Shown here: positions 9,777 through 19,921 of the stretch, piece after piece | How the letters are laid out: each line of letters opens with the position of its first letter | How positions within the stretch are numbered: the stretch's first letter is position 1 | Source of the DNA: Lewinella sp041392765 | Lineage (GTDB): Bacteria > Bacteroidota > Bacteroidia > Chitinophagales > Saprospiraceae | Length of the DNA stretch: 64,000 nucleotides | Assembly (NCBI GenBank): GCA_041392765.1 | Contig: JAWKLL010000013.1 | Coordinates: 60,017 to 124,016, forward strand | Direction of reading: 5' to 3' | Program-made: the position numbers and the translations under genes | Notes under the pieces: generated by a model | The model's database searches: none | Told to the model about the DNA's origin: nothing | Seen by the model: only the letters and a program-made list of their open reading frames with translations

Positions 9777-10217
9777 ATGACTGTATTTGGGCTAATGGCA
9801 TCCTTTTCATTTTGTTTATGCACTAGTTTTTCGATTCAAGTTGATGCTGTGATTGTGAAAGGGGAGTTTTTTCAAATGGGTGCGGACAGTATCAACATTC
9901 GTATTCAATTCGACAACGCTACTGATGAGCCGATTTTTTTGTTTTTACCCCAAAATACAGATAACATAAAACCTATTGAAACTTTTATGAGTATTGATCT
10001 TGGGAGTAGTTATATAACGGATCCGTTGGCTTTTCCAAAATATCAGGTATCACTCATTCCGATTTTTCCTAAAGAACCTTATACGATTGAAATTAATTAT
10101 CAAGCAACAGAAAAAGCCATGGGCAAAATCTATATAGAATTTGACCTGATTTACCTGAATAAAACTTCGAAAAAGTTAAACCGAAAGCTGAGACGAATTA
10201 CTAAAAACAAAAAATAG
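9777..10217 (+). CDS. Small hypothetical protein, probably exported
   Basis: I do not recognise this 146-residue protein. It starts with a hydrophobic stretch (MTVFGLMASFSFCLCTSFSI) that could be a signal peptide or anchor. It continues with beta-rich sequence similar in style to small Ig-like folds (INIRIQFDNATDEPIFLFL) and ends in a strongly basic tail (KKLNRKLRRITKNKK). The gene is more AT-rich than the surface cluster around it. It has no T9SS domain. Its isolated position gives no functional hint. Confidence 0.5.
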   Translation: MTVFGLMASFSFCLCTSFSIQVDAVIVKGEFFQMGADSINIRIQFDNATDEPIFLFLPQNTDNIKPIETFMSIDLGSSYITDPLAFPKYQVSLIPIFPKEPYTIEINYQATEKAMGKIYIEFDLIYLNKTSKKLNRKLRRITKNKK

Positions 10218-10436
10218 GCAGCATAAATCTTATTGATTACTATTACTATCAAGATGCTATTGGTTCACGCTACGGAAAACATATTCAGTGCTAATAGTAT
10301 TGGTAGCATCGGCAAAATGTGGTTGCTATGCAAAAATATCGCCCCATATAGTGTATTTTATTACCATAAAACGTTTATGTTTACGATGGTATAGTATTAT
10401 CAACTCAAATTTAGCTACTAAACCAATCGAAAAACT

Positions 10437-10799
10437 ATGACACTTTATTGCTGGCTACCCAAACGAGCAGGGTCTTTTTTGATAAAAACGCTGCTCATGG
10501 CATTGGTGCTCATGGGCAGTGCTTATTTGCTGGAGGGCATCAAAATCGAGGACTTTACACGGGCGCTGATCGTTGCTTTTGTACTAGCCATCCTAAATGC
10601 AACCCTTGGTCGTATTCTAGATACCATCACAGCTCCCTTGCGCTGGATCACCTTGGGGTTGTTTAGTTTGGTGGTTGATGCTGCCATTTTAATGATTGCC
10701 GCCTATTTTTTGAAGGGCTTTACTATTAAAAATTTTAGTTGGGCATTACTTATGGCTATCTTTGTGGCTATAGCCAATGTGTTTCTGCATTTTAATTAG
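10437..10799 (+). CDS. Phage-holin-like 4-TM small membrane protein
   Basis: A 120-residue inner-membrane protein of the widespread bacterial 'phage holin family' (PF04020 type). Despite the name, these are usually chromosomal membrane proteins of unknown role, not lysis proteins. Four hydrophobic segments are visible. The family features GSAYLLEGIKIEDFTRAL and the repeated half AYFLKGFTIKNFSWALLMA are present, as is the polar loop LDTITAPLRWITLGLFSLVV. There is no phage gene nearby, so I infer a housekeeping membrane function. Confidence 0.85.
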   Translation: MTLYCWLPKRAGSFLIKTLLMALVLMGSAYLLEGIKIEDFTRALIVAFVLAILNATLGRILDTITAPLRWITLGLFSLVVDAAILMIAAYFLKGFTIKNFSWALLMAIFVAIANVFLHFN

Positions 10800-10845
10800 C
10801 AGAAAGACCTTTTGTAGCGACTTTCACTAAGGGTTTTGCGTATAT

Positions 10846-12398
10846 ATGGTCATGTGTCACAAACTACATCGTTGGTGCTTCGTATTGGTCGTTGCTCTTT
10901 TAGGAGTGGCGGCACAGGTAGGGGTAGCTCAACCCGCTAGCCGCTGGGTTGTGTCTGGTGGTGTAGGAGCCGTGTGTTATCAGGGCGATGTAAGTGAACT
11001 CGGTTTTGGCACGTTTAGAGGCAAAACATGGCTCATGGGGGGGAGTTTGCGCTATCGTTGGAACGAGTATCTGCAAATAGGTATGGCGGCTCATAAAGGA
11101 CGAATCCGCGCTGAAGACCTTTTTTTCGATGACCCCTACCGACAGGCACGCGCCTTTAGCTTTGCTACCGATTTTACGGATTTGGCTTTGGATGCCCGCT
11201 TTTATCCCTTGGGCCAACATCGATTTATGCCATTTACAGCCTTAGGCGTCGGGGTGATTCAATTTCAGGACAACGCTTATTTATTGGATAACACCCATTT
11301 GCCTCTAGCTGATTTGGTGAAAATTGACCTAGAAGCAGCGTATGATAAACGAGCGTGGATGATTCCAGTATCTTTTGGATTGGAATGGAAAATGATGAGG
11401 TGGCTATCCTTGGAAAGCGGACTGCAATATGTGTTCACCACCACCGATTATTTAGATGGTGTTAGTGTGTCGGGAAATCCGGGAGACAAGGATCGGTACG
11501 GACAGGTCTTTTTGAAGGCGGCGTTCCATTTGGGAAATACAGCCGATTTGGATAAGGATGGCATTCCCGATTGGGAGGATGCTTGTCCGCTGAAACCCGG
11601 CACTGCGCGCACGCAAGGTTGCCCGGATTACGATGGGGATGGAGTAGAAGACGCAGTAGATCATTGCCCAATGGCGCCAGGTGAGGCGGCCATGCAAGGC
11701 TGCCCAGATACCGATGGCGATGGAATAGCTGACCCTTACGATCGATGCCCTGTGCTGGCTGGAACGGCGGAAACATTGGGCTGCCCCCCGCAAGATACGG
11801 ACGGCGACGGTGTACAAGACCATCAAGATGATTGCCCCACCACGAAAGGCCCTCCGGAACGACGAGGCTGCCCTGCAGTGGACACGGACGAAGATGGCAT
11901 CTTGGACGAAGATGACGCTTGCCCGGAATGGTTCGGACTCCCCTTATTCAATGGATGCCCGGATAGCGACGGCGATGGCATTGAGGATATCCGCGATGCC
12001 TGCCCACAAACCCTAGGCTATTACGAAAAAGGGGGATGCCCTAAGTGGAAAAATGACCGCGAAGCCGTAACGGTACTCAGTGCGCAGGTGTTGTTTTTCA
12101 AAGCAGAAAGTGCCGATATCAATACTTTGCCCTTTTGGACGAGTGGAAGCACACTTGCCTCAGAACCCCTCCACAATACTCCAAATAAAGGCTTTGCAGA
12201 TGGCGCTGGAGGGAAGACCTCGCCCGCGTACATCAGCCAGCTACGCGCAAGAAAGGGTGAAGCGCTACCTGATGGATGGTGGGGTGCCTGCTTCCCGGTT
12301 AGTGGCAAGAGGGTATAGTGGTCAATACCCTACTGATACGTCTGGTTCACCCACTGGACGCGCTCGCAATAGAAAAGGTAACATTTGGCGTGGAATAG
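10846..12398 (+). CDS. TSP3-repeat OmpA-family outer-membrane protein (3' frameshifts)
   Basis: An outer-membrane protein thought to tie the membrane to peptidoglycan. It has a signal peptide ending AQVGVAQ, an N-terminal beta-barrel of about 200 residues (VSGGVGAVCYQGDVSELGFG), and six or seven thrombospondin type 3 calcium repeats (DTDGDGIADPYDRCP type, residues 225-395). A C-terminal OmpA domain follows. The last part is split over frames by at least three one-base shifts between about 12140 and 12370. In sum the frames give VEAHLPQNPSTILQI, DGAGG, YISQLRAR, VKRYLMDGGVPASRLVARGY, then EKVTFGVE and TAG 12396-12398. It has the same architecture as the OmpA part of the 7731 gene but a different barrel. 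Confidence 0.8.
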
Positions 12399-12404
12399 CG
12401 GCAA

Positions 12405-12540
12405 GGATGGGAACGGTGGGCGGCACAAGCCGCACAGCCCACGGGTAGGAAGCGAACAGCGAGCCGTGGACAGCCTGACACCCCCGCCGTAGCTATGGCC
12501 AATACCGGGACTCGGTTGATGCGGGGGTGGAAACGCCCTC
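12405..12540. repeat. GC-rich intergenic repeat (AGCGAGC..GGACAGCCTGAC type)
   Basis: A GC-rich stretch behind the OmpA gene containing GAAGCGAACAGCGAGCCGTG followed by GACAGCCTGACACCCCCGCC. The words GCGAAYAGCGAGCYGTGGA and GGACAGCCTGAC recur in the intergenic stretches at 39105-39222 (inverted) and 56030-56106. No ORF with coding character is present. It is probably a member of a dispersed extragenic repeat family. Confidence 0.6.
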
Positions 12541-12578
12541 ATTAAACATGGTTGTATAACGATTTCAAGCCCTACTAC

Positions 12579-14531
12579 TCATGCACCCCAAGCATGGCGG
12601 GCTTTCCAGAGCAGTTCCACATCCGACCACAGTTCGTAGTCTTTGGCGTAGAGTAGGTTGAGGCGGTGCAAGGTATGTGCATCGGGGTTGGATATTTGTA
12701 GGGCTTGGACGGGGCTAACAACGCCTTTTTTTATGTCGGTAGGTGGTGTAGGGCGGCATCGGGAGTGCAAGCCACAGGATTTTTACCTTGCCCGAACAGC
12801 ACGCGCCACGCGCGTTGTTGAGTATGCCCGCCGGGCGGAAGCAATAACAGCCACAGCGGAGTGGTGGCCATGAGTAGGAGGCTAACGCCAAGGTCGAAAA
12901 GGCGTTTGTTGCGCCGCTGGAGTGGGTGGGCAATGTTGAATTGTATGTCAATGGTATAGAGTTCGCCGCTGGTGTTTTTGGAATGGCTGCCGATGATGCT
13001 GATGCTGTCTTCGGGTAGTATTTTGTAGAGTAGTTGAGGGCCTAGTTGGGTCATCCATTGCATGATGTCTTGTACGGCCATGTCCTTGGAACAGAAGATG
13101 ATTTCGTCCACCTTGTAGATGCGCACGATTTCCGGCAGTTGGCGGATGTTGCCCAAGGCATCCCCCGTAGGGGCGCTTGCTTCCAAGTTGACTCTGCCTA
13201 ATGGATTGCTTTTAACCCCTGCTTTGTGTAGCAACTGAAGGGCACGTTCCGCTTCGGTGGTGCTTCCCACCAAGATAAGACGGCGCGATTTTTCACGCCC
13301 CATATCCAAGGAGCGGTGGCGAATAAAAAACCACAACCAACGCACTCCCAACGTAGCGGCAAATGCCCACGCAGTACCCAATAGGAGCAGCGCCCGGCTG
13401 CTGCGATAGCTGTCTTCCAAGAACCCATACGTAGCAGCCAGTAGCAGCCGTGCCAGTAAGTAAACCACGTAGCAGACGGCGAATCTGGAAGGGCTCATCG
13501 TAGGCACCGGCAAAATATGCCGCCTAACCAAATGAGTACATACAGCGGAAAAGTTGAACCATTTGACCTGGTCGTCGTAATAGTTAGGGTCGTGGAAGTG
13601 ATAGTTGGAGAAGTGTTGTAGGAAAAGTAGCCCTGCAAAGACCAGTGTGCCTTCCACCAAAGGCAGCAAAAAACGGCGGAGCGTATTGTGTATGAGTGTG
13701 AGGCCTGCGCGCAGGTAGATGGCCATTTGTAGCATGGCCACGAACAATACGCTTGACGGCCTGTAAAGTGCTTGCGGGCAAAAATAATCATGGCCTGATA
13801 AAAGGCTTTTTCCCGTAGTTTAAGCTGCCTTTTTTGGTGCTTTCACCCTTGTAGTGAATGATGGACGTTTCGGGTAGATAGTAGTTTTTGTAACCTGCCA
13901 ACACGATGCGGTAGGAGAGGTCGATATCTTCGCCATACATGAAGAAGGCTTCATCTAGCAGCCCTGCTTTGTCCAAAGCTGCTCGGCGCATGAACATAAA
14001 GGCACCTGCAAGTACTTCTATTTCATGCGTTTCCATTTCGTTTAAATACCCCAGATGATAGTGGTTGAACAGGCGCGACGTAGGGAAAAGTGCCGACAAC
14101 CCAAAACTCTTGGCAAAAGCCACCCAAGGTGAGGGGAAGCCCCGCTTCGATTCTGGCAGGAATTTGCCTGCTCCGTCAATCATACGCACACCCACAGCTC
14201 CGGCTTCGGGATGGGCATCCATGAAAGCGATACACTTTTCGAAGGTGTCTTCTTCTACCACCGTGTCGGGGTTCAGCAGGAGTACATATTGGCCTTTGCT
14301 TTGCCGAATAGCTTGATTGTTAGCAATACTAAACCCGGGGTTGTCTGCATTGGCAATGAGCTTAACTTCTGGGAATTTTTCGCGAACGACCGCCACAGAG
14401 TCATCCACCGAATTATTGTCAACGACGAAGACCTCGGCATCGATGGCGCGGATAGCCTTGCGCACGGAGAGCAGGGCTTGCTCCAAAAAATACCGCACGT
14501 TGTAGTTGACAATAACGATGCTTAGCTTCAT
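12579..14531 (-). CDS. GT2 glycosyltransferase fused to a sugar-transferase-like membrane protein (multiple frameshifts)
   Basis: A cell-envelope polysaccharide enzyme. Residues 1-240 are a family 2 glycosyltransferase: MKLSIVIVNYNVRYFLEQAL, nucleotide-sugar DxD region LLLNPDTVVEED, acceptor motif MYGEDIDLSYRI, then IIHYKGESTKKGSLNY. The frame then breaks near 13805 and 13755, continuing through AFYQAMIIFARKHFTGRQA and LFVAMLQMAIYLRAGLTLI. A membrane domain and a Rossmann-like region (RLILVGSTTEAERALQLL, VDEIIFCSKDM) follow, as in polyprenyl-phosphate sugar transferases. A third break near 12735 precedes the tail LHRLNLLYAKDYELWSDVEL. I read it as one protein of about 650 residues, a fusion typical of Bacteroidota. 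It begins 5 bases after recR, so they are co-transcribed. Confidence 0.75.
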
Positions 14532-14536
14532 AGGTA

Positions 14537-15145
14537 TCAGTCGAGCTTGTAAGGCACCCGCGCCACGATACTTCGGCCTAGGGTAATACCATCGGCGTAC
14601 TCCAATTCTCCTCCGAAAGCAACCCCTCTGGCGATGGTGCTGACCCGAACGGGTTGGCCTTCTAGTTGTTTGGTGATGTAGTAGATGGTGGTTTCGCCTT
14701 CTATGGTGGGGCTTACAGCCATGATGATTTCTTGGATGTCGCCTTCCTGCACGCGCTGCACCAAGCTGCGTATGTTTAGTTGTTCGGGGCCTACGCCCTC
14801 GATGGGAGAAATTACGCCACCCAGCACATGATACATGCCGTGGTATTGCTGAGTCTCCTCAATGGCCATCACATCCCGTATGCTTTCCACTACGCACACC
14901 AATTGCGGATTGCGGCGCGTGTCGCTACAAACCGTACACAGGGATTCATCACTCAGATTGTGGCATCTGCTGCATTCGCGCACTCCTTCACGCATACGCA
15001 CAATGGCGGCGGAAAAAGCTTGGCTCACTTCTGGCGGTTGTTGTATCAGGTGGAGAACCAACCGCAGGGCGGTTTTGCGCCCTATTCCCGGTAGCCCGGC
15101 GAACGCGTCCACCGCTTGTTCTATTAATTTTGATGAAAACTGCAT
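14537..15145 (-). CDS. recR: Recombination mediator protein RecR
   Basis: RecR acts with RecF/RecO in recombinational repair by helping load RecA at gaps. It is 202 residues, the usual length. Seen in order: a helix-hairpin-helix region (LPGIGRKTALRLVLHL), a C4 zinc finger (CSRCHNLSDESLCTVC, residues 57-72), a Toprim domain starting LVCVVESIRDVMAIEE, and the C-terminal Walker-B-like region with VSTIARGVAFGGELEYADG. It heads an operon with the glycosyltransferase fusion. The gene is intact. Confidence 0.97.
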   Translation of the reverse strand: MQFSSKLIEQAVDAFAGLPGIGRKTALRLVLHLIQQPPEVSQAFSAAIVRMREGVRECSRCHNLSDESLCTVCSDTRRNPQLVCVVESIRDVMAIEETQQYHGMYHVLGGVISPIEGVGPEQLNIRSLVQRVQEGDIQEIIMAVSPTIEGETTIYYITKQLEGQPVRVSTIARGVAFGGELEYADGITLGRSIVARVPYKLD

Positions 15146-15182
15146 AGTTGTTTTGTACTTTACACCGAGGCTGGTGCGCCTG

Positions 15183-15190
15183 CAAATATA
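15183..15190 (-). promoter_or_regulatory. Putative -7 box of recR (TATATTTG)
   Basis: On the minus strand the sequence reads TATATTTG, matching the Bacteroidota consensus TAnnTTTG, about 37 bases upstream of the recR ATG. No TTTG -33 box is visible at 19-21 bases, so the assignment rests on the -7 box only. Confidence 0.5.
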
Positions 15191-15342
15191 CAGTCTTCCT
15201 GCTTTGTGTAGCTTTTTTGGAAGTTTTCTGAACCAGGATTTGTGATAACTGTTGTCAGAACGTGGGATATTTGAGCAAAATATCGCATTTTTGCGCCCAG
15301 CCCTGACGTATATGTACTAACACACACGAAAATAATAGAATT

Positions 15343-16608
15343 ATGGCGGAAGTCATTCGCATGCCACGCATGAGTGACACCATGGAGGAAGGCAACATTA
15401 TTGCCTGGCTCAAAAACGAAGGCGACAAGGTAGAGGCCGGCGAAACATTGGCCGAAGTGGAAACCGACAAAGCCACGATGGAATTGGACAGTTACTTCGA
15501 TGGTGTATTGCTGCACATTGCAGTGAAGGAAGGTACCGTGCCGATCGACGGCGTGATTGCTGTTATAGGTAAAGCTGGTGAAGACTGGCAAGCAGCCATC
15601 GCTGCTTCTGGAGGTGGGGCAACGGCTCCTGCACCCGTTGAAACACCTGCTGCTGCGACAGCTCCCCCCGTAGCGACTACGACTGCGCCTGTAGCTGCGC
15701 CTGCGGCAGTATCCGTGCCTGCTGCGGATGAGCGTGTGAAGGCATCTCCTTTAGCAAAAAGCATCGCCAAGGAAGCCAATGTCGATTTGGCATCCATCAA
15801 AGGATCGGGTGATAATGGGCGCATCGTCAAGCGCGATGTTGAAGCCGCTATGGCTCAACCAGCGCCTGTGGCTGCTCCTGCCGCCCCAGCTGCTGTGGCA
15901 ACCGCTGCGGCTGCTTTTTCACCTGCGGGTAGTGGTGCTTACGAAGATACACCCCTTTCGCAAATGCGCAAGGTGATTGCGCGGCGCTTGGGCGAAAGCA
16001 AGTTTTCGGCCCCCCATTTTTACCTTTCAGTGGAGATCGACATGGGCAAGGCTACAGCTTTGCGCCAGCGCATCAATGAGTTTTCGCCAGTTAAAATATC
16101 CTTCAACGATCTGGTAATCAAGGCTTGTGCGGCATCGCTTCGCCAGCATCCGGCTATCAATAGTTCTTGGATGGGCATTTATTCGCACCAATAAGGATAT
16201 TAATATCGGTGTGGCGGTAGTAACGGATGGCCTGTTGGTGCCAGTTGTGCGGTATGCCGATATGAAGTCCCTCTCGCAGATCAATACGGAGGTGAAAACA
16301 TTGGCGGGAAAAGCCAAGGATAAAAAACTACAACCCAGTGAAATGCAGAGCAACACCTTCACCATTTCCAATTTGGGTATGTTCGGCATTGAAGAGAGTT
16401 TACCTGTCATCAACCCACCCGACGCTTGTATCTTAGCGGTAGAGGATTCTTGAAAAGCCAGTGGTTCGCAACGGTGTCATAAGTAGGCCAGATCATGAAG
16501 GTGACGCTTTTCTTGTGATCATCGCGTTATAGACGGTGCCACGGGTGCTCAATTCCTGCAAACTTTGAAAGGAATGTTGGGAAGGCCACATCAGATTTGA
16601 TGGTGTAA
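15343..16608 (+). CDS. pdhC: Pyruvate dehydrogenase complex E2, dihydrolipoyl acetyltransferase (frameshifts)
   Basis: E2 core enzyme of pyruvate dehydrogenase, transferring acetyl groups from lipoamide to CoA. Domains in order: a lipoyl domain with the lipoylated lysine in ETDKATMEL (residues about 43-51), an Ala/Pro-rich linker, an E3-binding domain (ASPLAKSIAKEANVDLASIK), a second linker and the catalytic domain (YEDTPLSQMRKVIARRLGES). A shift near 16180 moves the frame to DINIGVAVVTDGLLVPVVRY and TFTISNLGMFGIEE. Further shifts occur near 16440 and 16500, after which the catalytic motif DHRVIDGATGAQF is readable. The protein ends at TAA 16606-16608. Total about 420 residues, normal for a one-lipoyl E2. 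An E2 of another 2-oxoacid dehydrogenase is possible but the fit is best to PDH. Confidence 0.88.
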
Positions 16609-16646
16609 CCACTTCGCAATAGAGGTATTCGTACCGATGAAAAACA

Positions 16647-16684
16647 AACATCCCGGGTAGTGCCGGTTCACTGCTCAGGATGTT
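16647..16684 (+). terminator. Hairpin terminator after pdhC
   Basis: A stem of about 15 pairs (AACATCCCGGGTAGTG against CACTGCTCAGGATGTT) lies about 40 bases after the true pdhC stop and is followed by TGTGTTG. The trailing T-run is weak, so this is a probable rather than a textbook terminator. Confidence 0.5.
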
Positions 16685-16759
16685 GTGTTGATAGGAATAT
16701 AGGGGTGATAGGCCAATAGGTTTGTAGGGGGGCTGCTGGGCCGGTTGAGCCGTCCCAGC

Positions 16760-16817
16760 ACCGCGTCGTCCGCTACATCCCCGCCGAGCGGGGGTTCCGC
16801 TACCACCGCTGCCCCGA
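16760..16817 (+). repeat. 58-bp GC-rich dispersed repeat, copy 1
   Basis: A block beginning ACCGCGTCGTCCGCTACATC and ending CCACCGCTGCCCC. It occurs again in inverted orientation at 63763-63820, nearly 47 kb away, with only a few differences. It lies in a gene-free stretch and encodes nothing recognisable. Confidence 0.75.
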
Positions 16818-16944
16818 GCCTAAAAAAACAGGCAGGGTCGCAGATATGGTAAACATGCCTCGATCACAGCAAAGGAATCGAAATAAGCATACACGTGGAA
16901 TATTACCTCTGATTCCTTTCAAAAGTCCCACGTTTTTTTACAAA

Positions 16945-16981
16945 AAAAACACCGAACGACAGTTTGTCGCCCGGTGTTTTT
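16945..16981. terminator. Bidirectional Rho-independent terminator
   Basis: AAAAACACCG pairs with CGGTGTTTTT, with an inner CGAC/GTCG stem and A/T runs on both sides. It can therefore stop transcription in both directions. It lies between pdhC (plus) and the metalloprotease gene (minus). Confidence 0.8.
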
Positions 16982-17005
16982 CAACCTGTAAACAGGGGTT
17001 GTTTT

Positions 17006-17335
17006 AGAGTGTGTTTTGAAATTTTGCGAACTGATTTGCTTCGCTGATCGTCTTCGACTCCTCGGAGTTCAACGATTTAAAGTTTCTGCAGCTGAGGAAT
17101 CAAAACTGAATTTAGTAGCTTGTCTCGGCTCTGCCGAGAGCTAAATAAAGTTTTATTCCGGCGCCACAATTCTAAACCACGAAATAGCCGCAAGCTTGAC
17201 TCCACGTAATAGCGGCGAAGCCACCACGAAGTAACAGACGCGAAGCGAATCCTTGAAAATCAGGAAGCACTTTGAATATTTAGTCTTGCATTCAAAACTA
17301 ACAATAACACCCAATTAAATTTCAAAACATACTCT
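17006..17335. mobile_element. MITE-like element with 19-bp terminal inverted repeats
   Basis: The 330-base block starts AGAGTGTGTTTTGAAATTT and ends with its inverted copy AAATTTCAAAACATACTCT, 18 of 19 matching. Inside are small hairpins (CTCGGCTCTGCCGAG) and degenerate tandem units of about 25 bases starting CCACG(A/T)A(A/G)TA. The right end reaches exactly the stop codon of the metalloprotease gene. It contains no ORF and I found no clear target-site duplication. Either a short non-autonomous transposable element or a structured intergenic repeat fits. Confidence 0.55.
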
Positions 17336-19605
17336 TATTTCGTTACCGCAAGCGTGCGTAGTGCGTCCTTCATCCGTGACGATGTGGAGCATGTAAACAC
17401 CTACGCTGAGGCGGCTTACATCCACGGTGCGGCGTTGTGCGCCCGGGAGTGCTTTGGTATTGTTCATAATTTCCAGCGCCCGTGATGTCCATGACGATCA
17501 TTTGAACGTTTCCCTTCCGTTTTACCGCTGAAGAAGAAGTCCACATTCAACATTTCGCTAGTAGGATTGGGGAACAATACAGCGTGATTTACACCCACTG
17601 CTGGGTTAGCCACTAACACATCGGCAATAAACTCTTCTCCGCTGAGGCGGTTGCCGTTCACACATCCGCTGATGTTGATATCGTCAAAATAGACGGCATC
17701 GTTATCGGCTGAAGCGTGCGTTGCGGAAGCGAATACGAGTGTGCTGTAAATGCCTGTTATCGTGACTGACTCATTGTAGCGGGTATTGTTATTGAAATCA
17801 GCGCCACTCGCCCAAGTAACCAATGTCTGGTAACTGCTGCCGCCATTGGTGGATACTTGTGTCGAAATCTTCCCCGCTTTCCATACCGACGGGAGTAGTA
17901 GCTGAAGTCAACGGTGACTTCTTCATAGCCACCGATTGAGGTTGCCAATGGTATCACAGAAGTAGAAGTATTATCGCGTAAGCGAAACGCTTCGGTGCCA
18001 CTATTAGCGTAAGTGGCGTTGGTAACGCGGGCGCAATCGGTGCCGCCGTCTATCCATATGCAAATTGCTTTCAAAGTTGGCAAAGTTCACTTGGGTAGTC
18101 GTACAGCCGCCTCCGCCACAAGGGCGCAAGAGCCGCCGCAATCCACACCCGTTTCGTCACCGTTTTGGATGCCATCATCACAGGTAGCACAAGGGCGCAA
18201 GAACCGCCGCAATCCGCGCCAGTTTCGTCTCCATTTGGATGCCATCATCACAAGTTGGAGCAGAACGCCACCGATGCAGATATTAGTTGTCTGGCTTGTA
18301 GTGAAAGAACCACCGGAAGCTAATGTCGTGCCACCTTGAGAAACGGTGTAAGAACCGTTGCCATAAGCTGCAGCAAATACCGTCGCCATAGCTGTCGCTG
18401 ATAGTGAAATTGTAGCATCCATCAGGTAGGCATACCGTAGTATTGAGGTAGAACCATCCGCTTGGCTACCATAAGTACCAGAAGCGACAACACTACCGCC
18501 AGCGTTGGTAATAGCCCAAGTAGTTTCACTCTGGGTAGTTATCAAAAGTGATCACAACAACGTTGGTACAAGCAGCGCATGCAGGGCAGTTGCTGCCGCC
18601 ACAGTCCACGCCTGTTTCGTCACCGTTTTGGATGCCGTCATTACAAGTAGGAGTAGGAGAGGCACCACAAGCACTGGAGTTGAGCAGGTAGCACGTGCGC
18701 CACCTGTATCGAACAGGGCACGCATACGAGTCTTCTGACCGGACCGTAAAGAGAGTTCATACAAGCATCGTCGGAATAGTCCATGGTTTGTACCATATCA
18801 CGGTACTTTCAGAAACGTGACCTAGGGCACAACCATAGTTAGCAGCATCAGACGGTGTCGGTTACGAAGTCATCTACATTGCAGTTGCCATCTCCCCAAA
18901 TGTGGCGGAGATTGAGCCAGTGACCTACCTCATGCGTGGCCGTGCGACCCAGGTTGAAGGTGCCGTAGCTGTGCCGATAGTGCCGAAGTACTGGTAGTCG
19001 ATTACTACCCCGTCCGTAGCAGCAGAACCACGAGGGGAACTGGGCACTTAACTTAAAATACCTCGATATGTCACATACCCAGATGTTAAGGTAGCTGCCA
19101 GCGAATCGGCATCTTTCCCACCTGAAGAATTGAACTTCATGTTGTCATTGGTTGCCAAAAGCGGTGACGCTGGTAGAGGTACGTGTAATGCCGTTGATTG
19201 GATTCCCATTAGGATCCACAAGGCCATACAAATGTATTTCGAATCTGCCGCCTGCGACCAAGTATTGTCGGCATCGCTATTAGTACAGCGGAAGTCAGCG
19301 TTCAACACATCAATCTGAGTTGGATCTGTTGCATTGCTGATGTTTTTCAGTGGCATTGTTGTAAATGACGTGTACAACAACTGGAATAGTAACGACACCA
19401 TTGACGGCGCGTTGGTCTGCCTGTTGTATAAACTGGCGGGTGTGTTGCTCGATTTGTTCCGAGTTTCAATGCGCGCTTGGGGTCTTGTTCCATCTCGTGT
19501 TCAGATATTCATGGTAACGCAAGTGCGTTGAGCGGAAAGTGTGGTGGTAAATACCAGTCCTGCAAACAGCACGGCAAAACTGATAGTTGCATACATAGTC
19601 CTCAT
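17335..19605 (-). pseudogene. M43 (pappalysin/cytophagalysin-type) secreted metalloprotease with T9SS tail, heavily frame-disrupted
   Basis: A secreted zinc protease. ATG 19605 opens a signal peptide (MRTMYATISFAVLFAGLVFT). The protein can be followed only by changing frame many times. Visible pieces include IPVVVHVIYNN-like sequence, NADFR(C)TNSDADNTW, the zinc-binding site HEVGHWLNLRHIWGDGNCN (18902-18934 codes HEVGHWLNLRH) and the Met-turn region QTMDYSDDACMN. Then come repeated CDDGIQNGDETGVDCGGSCA modules, a beta domain, and a type A sorting domain (NHAVLFPNPTSEMLNVDFFF, SRLSVGVYMLHIV) ending RTLAVTK at TAA 17335-17337. I estimate ten or more indels. This is the most damaged gene here, either a true pseudogene or the worst of the consensus errors. 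Confidence 0.75.
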
Positions 19606-19921
19606 GCAAATACTGTGTTTTGGTTGATGAAAATTGACTAAAACTACAACTGGTTAGTATTCTCAACTTTGGAAACTAATGCCGAAACAGAAAGAAAGAG
19701 GCGACAAGGCATGGATAGTTTGGCAAAGCGTGGGCAAGATAGTTTCTAAATACTGCAACATGGTTGCATTTGAAAAATAATTTTGTTAAATTTAAATATA
19801 TTGCAATAATGTAATGAGTCGTATGTGGTTTTGTGTTGATATGATGATTGAAAATTTCTATCGCTTATACTGTTTACAATGAACGGGTATTGCTTACTTA
19901 CTTACAAGCATGGAAGAGTAT
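19606..19921. other. AT-rich intergenic region, no gene supported
   Basis: This gap separates the metalloprotease (minus, start at 19605) from the end of the first AAA-ATPase gene (minus). It must hold the metalloprotease promoter; a weak -7-like AGTATTTG lies right at its start codon. No strong hairpin, repeat or coding ORF was seen. Confidence 0.45.

Noticed and set aside
10437..10799. Phage holin as a sign of a prophage
   Set aside because: The family is a common chromosomal 4-TM protein and no other phage gene is nearby.
15343..16608. Programmed ribosomal frameshifting in pdhC, leuB or other broken genes
   Set aside because: Breaks are at different, non-slippery sites, several per gene and in both directions; indel errors explain them better.
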